From Thamnidium elegans (taxonomy: Eukaryota > Mucoromycota > Mucoromycetes > Mucorales > Mucoraceae), in the NCBI GenBank assembly GCA_025201345.1, contig JAIXMG010000009.1:682001-746000 (forward strand): a DNA stretch of 64,000 bases, given 5' to 3'. A model generated the notes under the pieces. That model was not told the origin of the DNA. It made no database searches and saw nothing but the letters and a program-made list of their open reading frames with translations. How positions within the stretch are numbered: position 1 is the stretch's first letter; every line of letters begins with the position of its first letter. Positions 12,794 to 25,064 of the stretch are shown here, one piece after another. The position numbers and the translations under genes are program-made.

Positions 12794-14557
12794 TTTGTTT
12801 TTTATTTTGTAAAAAAAATAAAATAAAAGAAGTGCTTTACAATAACACGAAGCCCCGCATTTTAATAATTCGTGAAAATCTTACGATGATGTCAATATTT
12901 GTTATTTGTTAATGCTAAATCTGTGCCCTATCATTATAAAGCGAAATAAGTTTTTTTGAAAAATACGCGTTTTATGTTGTATTTTCAGCCATCGATATTC
13001 GAGTAACTTGGTACTGTTCTACATAAAATCGCCAGTCTTGTAACTTTTATCGCGACTTGTTATACTCAATATTAACAACAGCAACTATATTATTAATACA
13101 ATTACTTTACAAGTTTAATCATCAGAGTGTATTTGGTACATAAACAAAAAAAAAATGGTAGAAATAAACCTTACGGAGAAAAAGTACTTTGTTGTATAAA
13201 GACTATTCATAAATCTTTCTTAATATTTGTTACACGGATTGCAAGTTTTAATATTTCATCAAAGTACAACGTGGGGAAGATCACATGGAAAGGTTCACTG
13301 TTGGTGCCCTTAATATTGTAAACGGTTATACTGAAAGAGTATAAGCCATGCGTGAAAAAAAAAAAAGAAAAAAAGACTAAAGACATAAATGATCTATCTT
13401 TTATGAATAAAATATGTGTAATATATACACATAATACGTTGAACAATAGAAATCTATCCGGAACTTATTTTATTGGGAACTGTGTTACTACTAAAATACA
13501 CTGGTAACTGGAACTTACTGTTTCAAGTTGTTTCATTTGGTAAGGTTCATAATAAATATTACAACAGCTATAGAAAAAAAAAACTATACAATTGATAAAA
13601 ACCAAATATATATAAGTAGAGGTGTAACAGGTTTATCTCCGAATATGCGTGATCAAGTAAAAATAAATAAGTATCAATGAGACCCCCACTTGACTTTTAA
13701 TGTAATGTAAAGGGTTTAATTACAAGAGAGATTTTCGTTTACCTATTGCGAGAACGCGGGTGTACCCTAAAAAAAAAAGATTTACAAAAATATAAAATTA
13801 TGGCGTAGAATGCGTTACCAAGTCAAGTAATATAAGAAGGTTACAACAGATTCGTCATAATTAGATAGAAGGTATAATACAGAAATTAATACTACTAAAC
13901 GTTTATATATTTTAATTCTATACTTGACGACGGGTGTTTTTTTTTAAAAAAAAACCGTTTACGTAGTCTTTTTTTTAATAAGAAGATAATAGAAGGTTTT
14001 TCTTTCCCAAACTCAAAGGCATGTTATACAGAAAGTAGTATTTGCTTATCTTGATGGAAGCGGGTTAAATTTGATTGAAACGATTACTACATAAGCGAAA
14101 TATAAACGATAAGACATTTCTTTTTTTTAATGTCATCGACGATCCACACATTTTTTTTTATTATTGTTATCATCGTGATGTACGCATAATCTTCGATTTC
14201 TGGAAAAAAGTTAATTTAAAAATATTGAGTACCTAGCCAATGAATAATTCCTCGCAATTTCGGTGGACTATCGTATTTTGACGCGTAATTTAAATAGCCA
14301 TTCTAAGATAAAAACATTACTAATAGAAACAAATCAGAGCTAAAAATGTGTTTGAATTTATTAAAAAAAAAGAAAAAAAAGAAAAAAAAAAGGGTAAAAG
14401 ATATACATGTATATATAAAAGAAAAAGTGCAAGTAAATAGAGGGCAAAAAAAAAAAGTATAGAATATTAATAATAAAGAGTGGTGGTGCTGGTGGTGGTG
14501 GTGACGACGGTAATGGTTGGTTAAATAAAAATACAGGTAAGAGTAATAAATACAATC
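12794..14557. other. Intergenic region between Nca2 and the SIS-CBS gene
   Basis: About 1.76 kb with no supportable gene. It should contain the Nca2 promoter (right of 12793) and the 3' UTR of the SIS-CBS gene (left of 14558). A T-run/A-run junction lies near 13937-13954. Near 14478-14520 there is a short GGT-rich stretch. Confidence 0.55.
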
Positions 14558-15652
14558 TTAAAAAAGTTCTTGAAGGTCTTTCAAGGTGATAACGCCCACA
14601 TAGCTATTATCCTTATTTATCACTGGTAATAAAGGTATATTATTTTCTTTCATTGTTGCAATAGCATCGGAAGCTAACCCTTCTTCATTAAACACAGTGG
14701 GGTTAGACGACATGATATCGTTGGCGCAAATTTGAAATATTCCTTCACGCGAGGTCTTTAATACACGATGAATATCACCGTGTGTAATGACACCAGCAAT
14801 TTTATTTGATTTTTCGTATCCGCTTAATGAAGATGTTTCTGAAAGTGGTGGAGACGGAAATAAGGTATTATGTCTCGTATCTTCTATTGTCAAAACGTCA
14901 TCTTCTAATACAATTACACCGGAACCTTTTGGTCGTCTCGTCATTTCCATGATAATAACATCAAGCGATGTCTTTGGACTAACACAAGCAACTTTACTGG
15001 AATCTATATAGATATCTTTTACTTTTAAAAGTAATCTTCTACCGAGAGAGCCGCCAGGGTGATTTAAAGCAAAACCATCAGTTGTAAATGTTCTTAATTT
15101 TGCAAGTGTCAAAGCTAATGCATCACCAAGAGCCAAAGTTAAAGTGGTGGATGATGTAGGTGCGGGGATACTACCACCGGCTTCCTGCTTTACGTAGCCA
15201 TCGATCCAGGCAGCACATTCCCTTGCTAGTTTACTGTTTGCATTACCACCTAAGCCAATGACAGGAATATTACGATGCTTTAAGCTAGGTAAGAGCATTA
15301 ATAACTCTTCTGTATTGCCAGAGAAAGACAAGGCCAACACAACGTCGTTGGGTTGAACTGTACCGAGATCACCATGCAATGCTTCGACAGGATGAAGAAA
15401 AGTTGCGCAAGTACCTGTCGACAACATGGTAGCTACAATTTTCTCACCAATCTTTCCTGATTTACCAACTCCAGTGACTACGACTTTTCCACCCGCATCT
15501 AAGGACTTAAACATAAGGTATATAGCCTGGTTATATCCTTCTCTGGACTCTGTACTAGTCTTTAATCTTTGAGCAGCATCAATGAGTCCTGTAGCTTCTT
15601 CAATCAAAATATTTGCAGCATTATCAATAATGTCTTCAGTTGTATTAATCAT
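14558..15652 (-). CDS. SIS-CBS sugar-phosphate isomerase, KdsD/GutQ/KpsF-type (arabinose-5-phosphate isomerase-like)
   Basis: A single intron-less frame of 364 residues. Residues about 35-200 form a SIS domain: GKVVVTGVGKSGKIGEKIVA, then LHPVEALHGDLGTVQPNDVV, LALSFSGNTEELLMLLPSLK and LGDALALTLAKLR. From about residue 210 there are two CBS motifs (ICANDIMSSNPTVF, then IPLLPVINKDNSYVGVITLK). Order and length match bacterial arabinose-5-phosphate isomerases, which interconvert D-ribulose-5-P and D-arabinose-5-P for KDO synthesis. Fungi do not make lipopolysaccharide, so the physiological substrate is uncertain. Absence of introns, unlike most neighbours, fits an origin by transfer, but fungal homologues are widespread enough that it may be old. 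Confidence 0.9.
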   Translation of the reverse strand: MINTTEDIIDNAANILIEEATGLIDAAQRLKTSTESREGYNQAIYLMFKSLDAGGKVVVTGVGKSGKIGEKIVATMLSTGTCATFLHPVEALHGDLGTVQPNDVVLALSFSGNTEELLMLLPSLKHRNIPVIGLGGNANSKLARECAAWIDGYVKQEAGGSIPAPTSSTTLTLALGDALALTLAKLRTFTTDGFALNHPGGSLGRRLLLKVKDIYIDSSKVACVSPKTSLDVIIMEMTRRPKGSGVIVLEDDVLTIEDTRHNTLFPSPPLSETSSLSGYEKSNKIAGVITHGDIHRVLKTSREGIFQICANDIMSSNPTVFNEEGLASDAIATMKENNIPLLPVINKDNSYVGVITLKDLQELF

Positions 15653-16753
15653 GATATGTATGTTGTATTTATTTTATTTTATTTTTTGTGTAAGAAAAAA
15701 GTGTAAAAAAGAAGTATTAAGTAATAAAGTATTATATATCTTTTTAAGAAACCCCTTATCCCGATATACTGTGTAACATAAACAAGCCACCTTATCTTCT
15801 TTTTTTTTTTTTTTTTTGACAGAAAATGCAAAAGCAATACTAAAAAGAAAAATAAACACATTTGCAAGATTATTATTATTTATTTATTTTTTTAACTTTG
15901 AAAAACGTAATGTATACGCATTAATGTTTGAATTTTTTGGGTAACAAAATAACGCGGAGAATCAACGTTTAAAAAAAAAGAGTTTACTTCAAATCCAATC
16001 AAGTGATATGAATCAATTCCGATTTAAACGTTTGGCACTACACCTATTTAACATGGCACAAATCATTTTTGCGATAAAAAAACGTTTACCTGTGTTTTAA
16101 ATGGAAAAACTTTAAAACCGACCAGCACAACGGGTAAACTCCTTCAAGAGATCTTGAAGAAAAAAGTAATATATAACCTGCTATTTTATCAGTCTATCAT
16201 CTTTTTTTAAAAAATAAATATATAATTTGCTCATGCGATCCAGAACCGCACATTATGTATACATATCTAGTTTTATGAGTACGAAAAAAAAAAATAGTTC
16301 CTTTGGCAGTGAATAAGTAACTAAATCGAGCTACGAATGATATGTTCGTATCTTTCAAAAGGATGTTGTATCTTATATTTCCTTTTTCTTTTATGCTTTT
16401 TTTTTTTATCACATTTACTTTCATGTGATATCGTCTGTGAGCTACAAGCTAATTTCGTACGGGCAAGAATAATGCCCTGAAGTTTTATTATTTGGACCTA
16501 TACAATAGATTTAGCGTACAACTCATGTTTATGGCTATCCATCAATCAATCAGTTCTCAACTATAAAAATCGATACAAGGGAAATGTTTTTTAAAACATG
16601 CATTTTTTTTTAATATTATTTCTACATAAATTATATATAATGAGGGATATGATAAGAAAAAAATAACGTAAAAGAAGAGACGGGGGGATAAATATAATGT
16701 TAGTGGGTTCCATACAACTACAAAAAAATAAATAAAAAATTAGTATATTTCTT
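15653..16753. other. Intergenic: promoter of the SIS-CBS gene and 3' region of Raptor
   Basis: No coding signal on either strand. A T17 tract lies near 15801-15817, about 150 bp upstream of the SIS-CBS start. Short overlapping frames here are low-complexity. Confidence 0.5.
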
Positions 16754-19700
16754 TTATAATTTTTGTATTTTAACGCTTACATTGATATAACCATCATCAC
16801 CACTGGCAGCCATTACCATAAGATTAGGATGGAAAGCCAAAGTACGTGTAGAAGAAGTCTTTTGGCCAAGGAAACCAGACGAAGGGCGTATTGTTGATAA
16901 TCTGTGTCCATCCATATTCCAAACCTTGATAATTTGATCATCACCAGCACTACATGCAAGTATTAAAATTGAAGTCTATTAACCCACTTTATATATATAT
17001 ATTACCTTGCAATAACTTGACTATGATCATGAACTGCTAAAGCCGTCATTTCGTTATGCGTATGAGCAGAAATAGTTCTCAATGATTGAGATTCACGAAT
17101 ATCCCAAATCTTGACATCTCCTTCAAACCCACCCGAAATCAATTCTCGATTACCTTCACGTTGCAAGTGAACGCCTGTAACCCATGCCTTATGTTCTTCC
17201 CATTTCTTGACAAGCCTACAAAATTTACCTTACATTAGGACTTTTTTTTTTTTAAAAAAAAAAAAGAAATATCACTTACGCTTCTTCAGGGCCGAGACGA
17301 CGATCGTAAACAGAAATAGAACCATCACCAAAACCAGCAATAATAATATTTCCATTTACTTGATCACTTGTTAAACTAGTGACACAACCAAGAGATTGCG
17401 TAGGAATATCCTTTTTTTAAAAAAAATATGAATACATAAAGAATAAAGTATCGGTGAATTTTTTATATTACCAAAACAGGCATCTCTTGATGAACATCCC
17501 ACACTTTAATAAATCTAGCATCGCCACCGGTGAATAACAAACCTCTTGCTTGATGCCAGTCACTGACAAGTCCACTTTGTCTTGAACTACTCTTTTCCAT
17601 ATCTTTCAAGGCACGCCATGAACTTACCAAGACAGCTTGTTCTTGATCACTTCCATCATAGTTTTTGTAAAGTCTAACGACGCCATCGTCTAATTTTTTT
17701 TAAAAAAAAGGTATTAGTACCAAAAATAAAAAAAAAGTCGATACATCAATTTTTATACCTGAACCAGTCAAGAGCAATGCTTCATCTTCTTCATTGATAA
17801 ACTTCATATCTGAAATTCGACTATGTGCTGGGTTATGATTATCTATGACACTAAGAGGTGTACCTGTTTTCCAATCCCAAACACTACAGAAAAATATATA
17901 TATATATATATTTATGTTAATTTATCTCTCTCTTTTTTTTTTAAAGGATAAAATATCTTACACCAAACAGTTGTAAGAATCAGCAGCAACTAGGTGTGGT
18001 TCAAATTGATGTAAAAGTAATAAGGTAGCTTCCGTATCATTATACATTGAATTGATTTGCTCATCCCATCGACTGGTCCCAGCCATGCCTTTAGTTGAGT
18101 TTGATTCCTGCAAGATTTTTTCATTTCGACTTCTACGCCATTTACGCTGGGTATATACTACACTACCAGGTTCATCTGCTTCAGCAGCCTATATAAAACA
18201 AACTTTTTTTTTAGTATCGCGTTCAAGTGTTTTATAAAAATAAAAACTTACTCTCATTTGAGGCTCTGTAAAATATTCACAACTCCAATCATAAAAAGTA
18301 GATAATAACGGTAAAGCACTATCTTCAACCGGTACCTGAGAATTAGATTTACCCGAAGAAGAATTTTGTTTGGAGATGGCAGCAGAAGAAAGCGGTCGAT
18401 TATTGCTTTCATTACTACTAGCGTTTTGAAGGTCATTAGCGTTTGTGGGGGGCGCATTCAAATTAGAGGAAGTGTTTCCAAAGTTATAAATGGTACGTAA
18501 TGTAGATGCAAATGAAACAGATCGTGTTAATTTTACAGGTCGACGAGATACGGGTGAAGTAGAATGAGAAGAGGATGATCTGTTTCCAGTATCGTCATAG
18601 TTTTGGAACGATTGAGATCGATCAATACCATAGGCAGCGTTTTCTTGTGAAGCTTGTTGATGAGCAGATTCACGTGCCAAGTTGGATGCATATTCCCCAA
18701 TCATGGGTGTACTTAATAAAAGTGCATTGATATGATCAACTACTACAGCTGCTGCCTTTGAAACGTCAGGATGAGGGTCAACTGACAGGTTCAATAAAGC
18801 TTTCCAAATCACAGCATATACTGAATCATAACTAGAAGATCCAAAATGACCATCTAAGGCTGCACGCCATTCAGATTGTCTACCACGAATAATCTTACCA
18901 CGATCTTCTCCAAATACTGATCGTTGTGATTGATCTTCTTCAATAGTTTGACTAGCAGCTGCCAAAAACTTACCGGGTCCAGCTTGATCTACAATATGAG
19001 ATAAAGCAATAACAAATTCTCTGCGGACCATAGGTGATCCGTCCGACATGACAGTTAAAGCAGAGATCGCAATATTATGTTCAATATTGACAATTTGTTC
19101 AGTCTTGTTGGGGTCGGCTAAAAAGGTGCCTAATGCATACATGGCAGATGCACGTACTTCAGGTACGCTATCACCAAGCAACGCACATAACTTTTCATGT
19201 CCATTTTCAGCAATAGCAGCAGACTTGGCCTCACTGTTATTCATCCATACTTGAGCTAAACATAAACAAATCCATTGACGTAACAATGGATCAGGATCCT
19301 TGACATGTGCCAAACAGGCTGCAATAACATTACCACGTAAACAAGCTTGTTGACCCATTTTAAAATTGGTACAAAACACAGATAGGATAAAAGCACTCAT
19401 GGCACGGTGTTCAGAGACATGAGGTATACTCAGCATGGCATTGTTGGGAGTTAAAATATTGATAAAATAAGCGTATCCGTGATCTTTTAATAAATCATTT
19501 TGACAAGATCTATCAACCGCCAAGATACGAGCCCAAATAAATACCAAGACAGGTTTTAATTCAGCAGCAGGACTTTGTAATAATTTCAAGACATAAGGAA
19601 ATATACCAACAGATAAAGCGGCATTGACAGCCCAAGGACCTAAATCAAGGAATCTACTTAGTAATATCAAGGCACGCAATCGATGTACTTGACTTAATAA

Positions 19701-21328
19701 TACTTGTAAAACAATAGGTAATTGTTCTGGAACCTTTGGATTAACAGCGCCTTCAGATAACCAAACTTCAAAAGCAGTCAATTGTTCAGAAAAGAAAGTA
19801 CTGGATTGGTATTCGTGAGGAGGACCACCAGATTCAGCAGCCTTAAGGGCAGGAAGTTGGAATAAACACATATCTACAGCCAAGTCCCAAGCTTGCCACA
19901 TGGGATGATCATGTGTTTCAGGTAACTTTGGTGTTGACATGGGCGTACATTGATAAGAACGCATGATTCTCTCAGCCAACAAATAATTTCTAAACATGGA
20001 AGCAACCGTTAGATCTTGTCTGAATAAACGTTTAAACAACTCGGGTTCATCTTGTAATACACACCAAGCAATTGTATCAGTTACAGCAGTAAAGATCCAA
20101 TTTAATTCACCCAATGGGGTACGTCTTTCAGTCGATCTACCAGGTAGTTGAAGTACCATATCCATAGTAATATTTGAAGTTAAAAGTGGGTTACGCATGA
20201 CTACCCAACGCAATGACATTTCGATTGGAGTAGTTAAACAAGCAGTAAATACATCAGCAGGTAAATCAGGGTTCATTGGTAATGTTTCAGTTGGACCACA
20301 AGCAGCAAGTTGAATACTGTCTTTCCAAGAAGCTTGAGTGGAAGTATTTTGATGTTGTTGAGCCATTCTTAATGCTTCAGTATCACGTTGTTCAGCAAAT
20401 CTATTGAAGGCATTAATGATGTTACCAGCAGCAGAACAATCCCAAACATAAATAACGGGGGAACCTAACCAAGATTGTAAATCAAATAGGGATACTGGAA
20501 TATATTGAGTATAGTTTCGATTAAACACCCAAATTTCACCACTGGTAGTTGGTTTAGGTACACCATGTCCATTATAATGAAATAATATCCTTTCCTCTTT
20601 TGCGTTTCTTCTCATTTGACAACAGACCTTCTTGGTTTCTTCTACTGATGGATCTAATGATAATTTAAATCTGGTACGTCCATTAATTGTTTCATATTGG
20701 TTATGTAAATTCTTTCCGATAGCTTCAAGTGATTTTTGTGGAATAAGTAAGAAAGGATCTATCCAACATTCTAATTTGGCGCAGGGATTCGTTTTGACAA
20801 CATCTGGTGGATCAGTACCAATATTAAGGCAAACTACCAACAAGCCTACACAACAACAACAACAACAACAAAAGAACCTATTTTAACATGCTAATCATAT
20901 TGTTTTCTTCTTTTATATGTTTATACCTGATACAGTCTTTATCCTTTCTCTTAACCGCTATATAAAAAAAGGGCAGAGCAAAAAAAAAAAAAAAAAAGGT
21001 TAAAAAGAAAAAAGGGTTTTTTTTTTTACTCTTGTTATTTTACCCAATCCTTTAAAGCATTACGAACTGTAGCGTTTGGTTGAGCGTTAGAGTCATGTCT
21101 CTTTTCGGAAAAGTATAAAAACCGAATAATATCCTCTTCATACATTTCTTGGTCAAAACCATGTCTTATTTGAGGCAAGTTTAAATTGCTTCTGCTTTCC
21201 TCAGTCGCTGGTATTGTTGTTCTTTCGGCATCCGCTTCATTTCTAGCACAATGTTCACCATTAACAAGTGTTGAACTAGTACTCTTGGCGTCCTCGTTAT
21301 TAGGTTCAGACTGTAGCGCAGTTACCAT
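16754..21328 (-). CDS. KOG1: Raptor / Kog1 / Mip1, TORC1 scaffold subunit
   Basis: Nine exons: 21328-21044, 20957-20927, 20845-18252, 18188-17962, 17883-17759, 17689-17472, 17410-17280, 17215-17006 and 16949-16754, coding for 1,338 residues. Exon 2 is a 31-nt microexon (RLRERIKTVS) that restores the family motif before LLVVCLNIGTDPPDV. Residues about 100-270 are the caspase-like RNC domain, with the pseudo-active-site motifs FHYNGHGVPKPT and IYVWDCSAAGNI. Armadillo/HEAT-type repeats follow (about 300-720), then a Ser/Asn-rich linker, then seven WD40-type repeats in the last 370 residues (for example FEGDVKIWDIRESQ and QIIKVWNMDGH). The protein should present substrates to TOR kinase in nutrient signalling. 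It is divergently transcribed from CSN2. Confidence 0.97.
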
Positions 21329-21538
21329 TTGTAAAAAAATAATAAAGAAGGGAAAAAAAAACTAATTTTTGTCAACTCAGACTATATTTTATTATGTGCG
21401 TGTGTGCGTGTGTATTGTGAGCGATATGTGTGAGTGTGTATTGTGTGGTGTGTTTACCAGTGACGTGATAACAAAAACGTCGTTCTTTTTTTTTTTTTTC
21501 TTTTTTTTTTTTTCTTTACTTTTAAATAACAAATAAAC
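21329..21538. promoter_or_regulatory. Shared bidirectional promoter of Raptor (-) and CSN2 (+)
   Basis: Only 210 bp separate the two start codons. The spacer contains an imperfect GT/GTGC repeat (about 21396-21453) and two long T tracts (about 21485-21513) just upstream of the CSN2 ATG. Both genes must start transcription within or very near it. Confidence 0.6.
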
Positions 21539-22900
21539 ATGAGTGACGACGACGATTTTATGCTTGAGGACGAAGAGGAGGTTTGTCTCTAGTTTCATTT
21601 AACAGACGCGCACACAAACTAATATAAATATAAAAAAGGACTACGACTTTGACTATGAAGATGACGAAGAAGAGGAACCTGACGTTGACTTGGAAAATAA
21701 GTACTATAACGCCAAAGGTGTGGTTTTTTTTTTTTTTTTTCTTTTTTTTTTTTGGATGTTAACTACAAAATGTAGCTAGAAAAGAAGACGATCCCAAAGA
21801 AGCTTTAATAGAGTTTCGACGTGTAGTTGATACAGAAGAAACTAAAGGCGATTGGTAAAGTAAATAACCAAAAAATAAAATAAAAAAAATCATTTTATAT
21901 AGAAAATTACTCACATACATAAAAAAAAAAGGGGATTCAAGTCTTTAAAGCAAATGATTAAAATATCATTTCAACAAAGCGACTTTGACGACACATTAAA
22001 ATACTATCGTGAATTATTAACATATATTAAATCAGCAGTGACAAGAAATTACAGTGAAAAGAGTATTAACAATATATTGGATAATGTTTCTTCAGCAGAT
22101 AATATGGAATTTATGGAAAAGTTTTATCAAATCACAATGGAATCATTGGCAGAGACAAAGAATGAAAGATTATGGGTTAAAACCAACTTGAAATTAGCAA
22201 AGCTTTGGTTGGATAGAAAAGAGTATGGTAGATTAAATAAGATTTTAAAGCAACTTCATGCAGCTTGTCAAAAGGATGATGGAACGGACGATCAAAGAAA
22301 GGGTACTCATTTGTTAGAAGTACTTGCTTTGGAAATTCAAATGTATACTGAAACAAAGAATAATAAGAAATTAAAGGTAAATGTTGCGCATAAAAAAAAT
22401 AAAAAGAGTCCCCCCCCCTTTTTTTTTATTTATTTATTTGTATATATACTTTGCATAGTAGGAATTATATCAGCAATGCCTTTCTGTAAAATCTGCTATT
22501 CCTCATCCTCGTATTATGGGTGTCATTCGCGAATGTGGTGGAAAAATGCATATGAGTGAAAGTAAAGTGTTGTATATATATCTTTCTGAGTGTGAAGAAA
22601 ACCTCATACTCATCTTTTATTTAATTAGAACAATGGGATGATGCTCAAACAGATTTCTTTGAATCTTTCAAGAATTATGATGAAGCAGGTAGTCCTCAAC
22701 GTATTCAAGTTTTAAAGTAAGTTGTAAATACTTGTTCAAATATTACTAGTTATTAACAGTATATTTATCAGATATCTTGTACTTGCTAATATGTTGACTG
22801 AAAGTCAAATCAATCCATTTGATTCTCAAGAAACTAAACCGTAAGTTATCTTTTTTCCTTTATAATATAGACTCGCATATAGTAACATTTCTTTCTTTTC

Positions 22901-22932
<32 letters not shown>

Positions 22933-23529
22933 ATATAAAAATGACAAGGAAATTGAAGCAATGACAAATCTAGTCAGTGCTTATCAAAAGAAAGAGATTA
23001 ATGAATTTGAACATATCTTAAAAGGTAAATATATACTCACACAATGTATCAAGTGTGCTTATCGTATACTATGCAGTCAATCAAAAATCAATTATGGGAG
23101 ATCCTTTTATTCGAGCTTATATTGATGATGTCTTGAGAAACATTCGTACACAAGTTTTAATCAAATTGATTAAGCCATATACAAGTATAGAAATCTCATT
23201 TATTTCTAAAGTAAGTCTCAATAAGATATATATAAATATATATATTATATTAACACGTATATACTGTTAGCAATTAAATATACCTACTGATGATGTTGAA
23301 GAGCTTTTGGTCGGTTTAATTTTGGATGAGAGAATCTCTGGTCGAATTGATCAAGTAAACAGTCGATTGGTTTTAGAAAGAAGGTACGTTACAAATTATG
23401 AGGGATAATCAATTTGTTTATTTTTATTATTTTATTAGATCAACCGACGCATATAAATATGAAGCATTAGATGCTTGGTCCAACAATGTTTCAAACCTGT
23501 GTAAAACTGTAATTGGAAAAGCTACTTGA
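21539..23529 (+). CDS. CSN2: COP9 signalosome complex subunit 2 (CSN2)
   Basis: Eleven exons: 21539-21580, 21639-21717, 21776-21854, 21932-22376, 22462-22561, 22629-22716, 22772-22840, 22933-23024, 23077-23210, 23271-23383 and 23439-23529. They join in one frame to 443 residues. The acidic N-terminus ([14 protein letters not shown]) and the string [12 protein letters not shown] are typical of CSN2. The TPR/helical repeat body contains [20 protein letters not shown]. The C-terminal PCI domain includes [20 protein letters not shown] and [21 protein letters not shown]2 is a scaffold subunit of the complex that removes NEDD8 from cullins. The first exon is only 14 codons. One intron has a C8 run followed by T8. 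Confidence 0.96.
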
Positions 23530-23548
23530 TTTTTTATTATTATTATCA

Positions 23549-24734
23549 CTAGTATCCAAAGTTATTTTCTTGATTAAATCCAATGTCATTTAATGCTAAT
23601 AATAATTGTATACGAGCTGTCTTAATATCTTCATAATCTAACGCGCTAATTGCCCATCTAGCATTCTTTTGAGCAGATGCAACCTTTTCTTCTGCAATCT
23701 TGTTGACAGGTGTAGATATTTGAGGGATAGGTGCTGCCTGAGGAATAGGTGCTGCCTGAGGAATAGGCGCGACTTGGGGAATAGGTGCTGCTGGGGGTGC
23801 AGGTGCAGGTGGTTGTGGGGCAGGTGCAGTGGGATGAGAGACAGTGGGTTGAGGAGTTACAGGGAATTGTGGAGGACTTTGAGGTACCTCGGGTGTATCG
23901 TTGGATTGGTGTGGTAATGGTGCAGTAAAATTAGAAGGTGGGCTAGGGAACTCTGAAATTGAAGGCACATTATCACTGCTTTCCTCTCCAGGTGCTCCTG
24001 GTGTAGGCGCACGACCTTCACGTAAAGCCTTCATAATATCTGCTGCTTTCCATTTGGAATATTTAATCTTGGCTTCAACCTAATAGAAAAAAAAAAGCGT
24101 TATTATATCTAGACCTTTTTTGTTGTTGTTGTTTAAGGTATTACCTCGGGATCAAGATCACCAAAGGTCTTCAAGAGTTCTAAAAAGATGGAAGCGGCTA
24201 AAAAGGTCTTGGCGGTTTTCCTTTTTTTTTTTCACGTTTCAGTTTAAATACATATTCTTTTTTAACGTAATATTTTTTTTTTAAAAAAACCCCCTTACTT
24301 GCTTGCCTTTCCAGAGCGATCTTCATTATCTGCATTCAAGAATATTTTTAAAGCAAAGTTTTCTACATGAGCATAACCAACTAAATCATCTGTAATAGCT
24401 TCGTTTTCGCCAATAGTTTTTTTTTGCTAACAAAGTATAAAGGGAGGATGAGTATAAAATTAACAAACAAACAAAAAACCAAGTAGTTACGTTTTCTAAA
24501 CCATCAAGTAAATGAGTCAAGTATTCGTTTGTCTCTTTGCTTCTAGGTCCTCTTGCAATAGCCAATTTAGCGGCATAATATTGTGCTATTTAAGATTAGA
24601 ACAAGTGAGATTTTTTTTTTTATACATGTGATATCGTATCTACCATAGTAAGAGACAACAGGATCTCTTGTCATCAACTCTTGACCACGTTGAACGTAAG
24701 GTGTAATGTATTTTAAATCAGCTGGAATATCCAT
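23549..24734 (-). CDS. VTA1: Vta1/LIP5 homologue, Vps4 activator in ESCRT-III disassembly
   Basis: Five exons (24734-24644, 24585-24491, 24426-24299, 24220-24145, 24079-23549) give 306 residues. The N-terminal MIT-like helical domain is clear: MDIPADLKYITPYVQRGQEL, then VVSYYAAQYYAAKLAIARG. A Pro/Ala-rich linker with three repeats of the type QAAPIP follows, and a short C-terminal VSL-type helix (ALDYEDIKTARIQLLLALND) binds and stimulates Vps4 in characterised relatives. Its stop lies 19 bp from that of the convergent CSN2 gene, so the 3' UTRs must overlap. Confidence 0.95.
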
Positions 24735-25064
24735 TGTTATTGTTGCTGTAAGAAAAGAATATCAGGATAGTTTTGTTTTTTCTTTTTTAAGAGAAAATCT
24801 GTTCGGTCTCGGAATATATCTTTTTTTTTTGTGCCTGTGGACAATATCACATGATCTGTTAGACTAGTTAGCGACGAAATTAACTAAATACTTGCATTGA
24901 CTTGGACACCAGTACTGTTTTTTCTTCTGTGCTTAGATGGTTAAAGATGAAGAGAGCAAAAAATAAAAGGAAAGTGTGTCTAATTTGTACTACTTCCCCC
25001 TCCCCCTTTTTTTTTGCATGATTTGTTCGCTGAAGTTAAATATATACTCTTTTTAAGAAAGTAT
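24735..25064. other. Promoter region upstream of VTA1 and left edge of the repeat island
   Basis: No coding signal. Poly-T and C/T-rich stretches occur near 24824-24832 and 25003-25016. The boundary between conserved genes and decayed sequence lies here. Confidence 0.4.

Noticed and set aside
13127..13446. Overlapping frames on both strands in the Nca2-SIS spacer
   Set aside because: Low-complexity, Lys/Phe-rich readings of AT-rich DNA with no splice or family support.
21392..21598. Minus-strand frame in the Raptor-CSN2 promoter
   Set aside because: Encoded by the GT repeat and T tracts on the opposite strand; the region is a divergent promoter.
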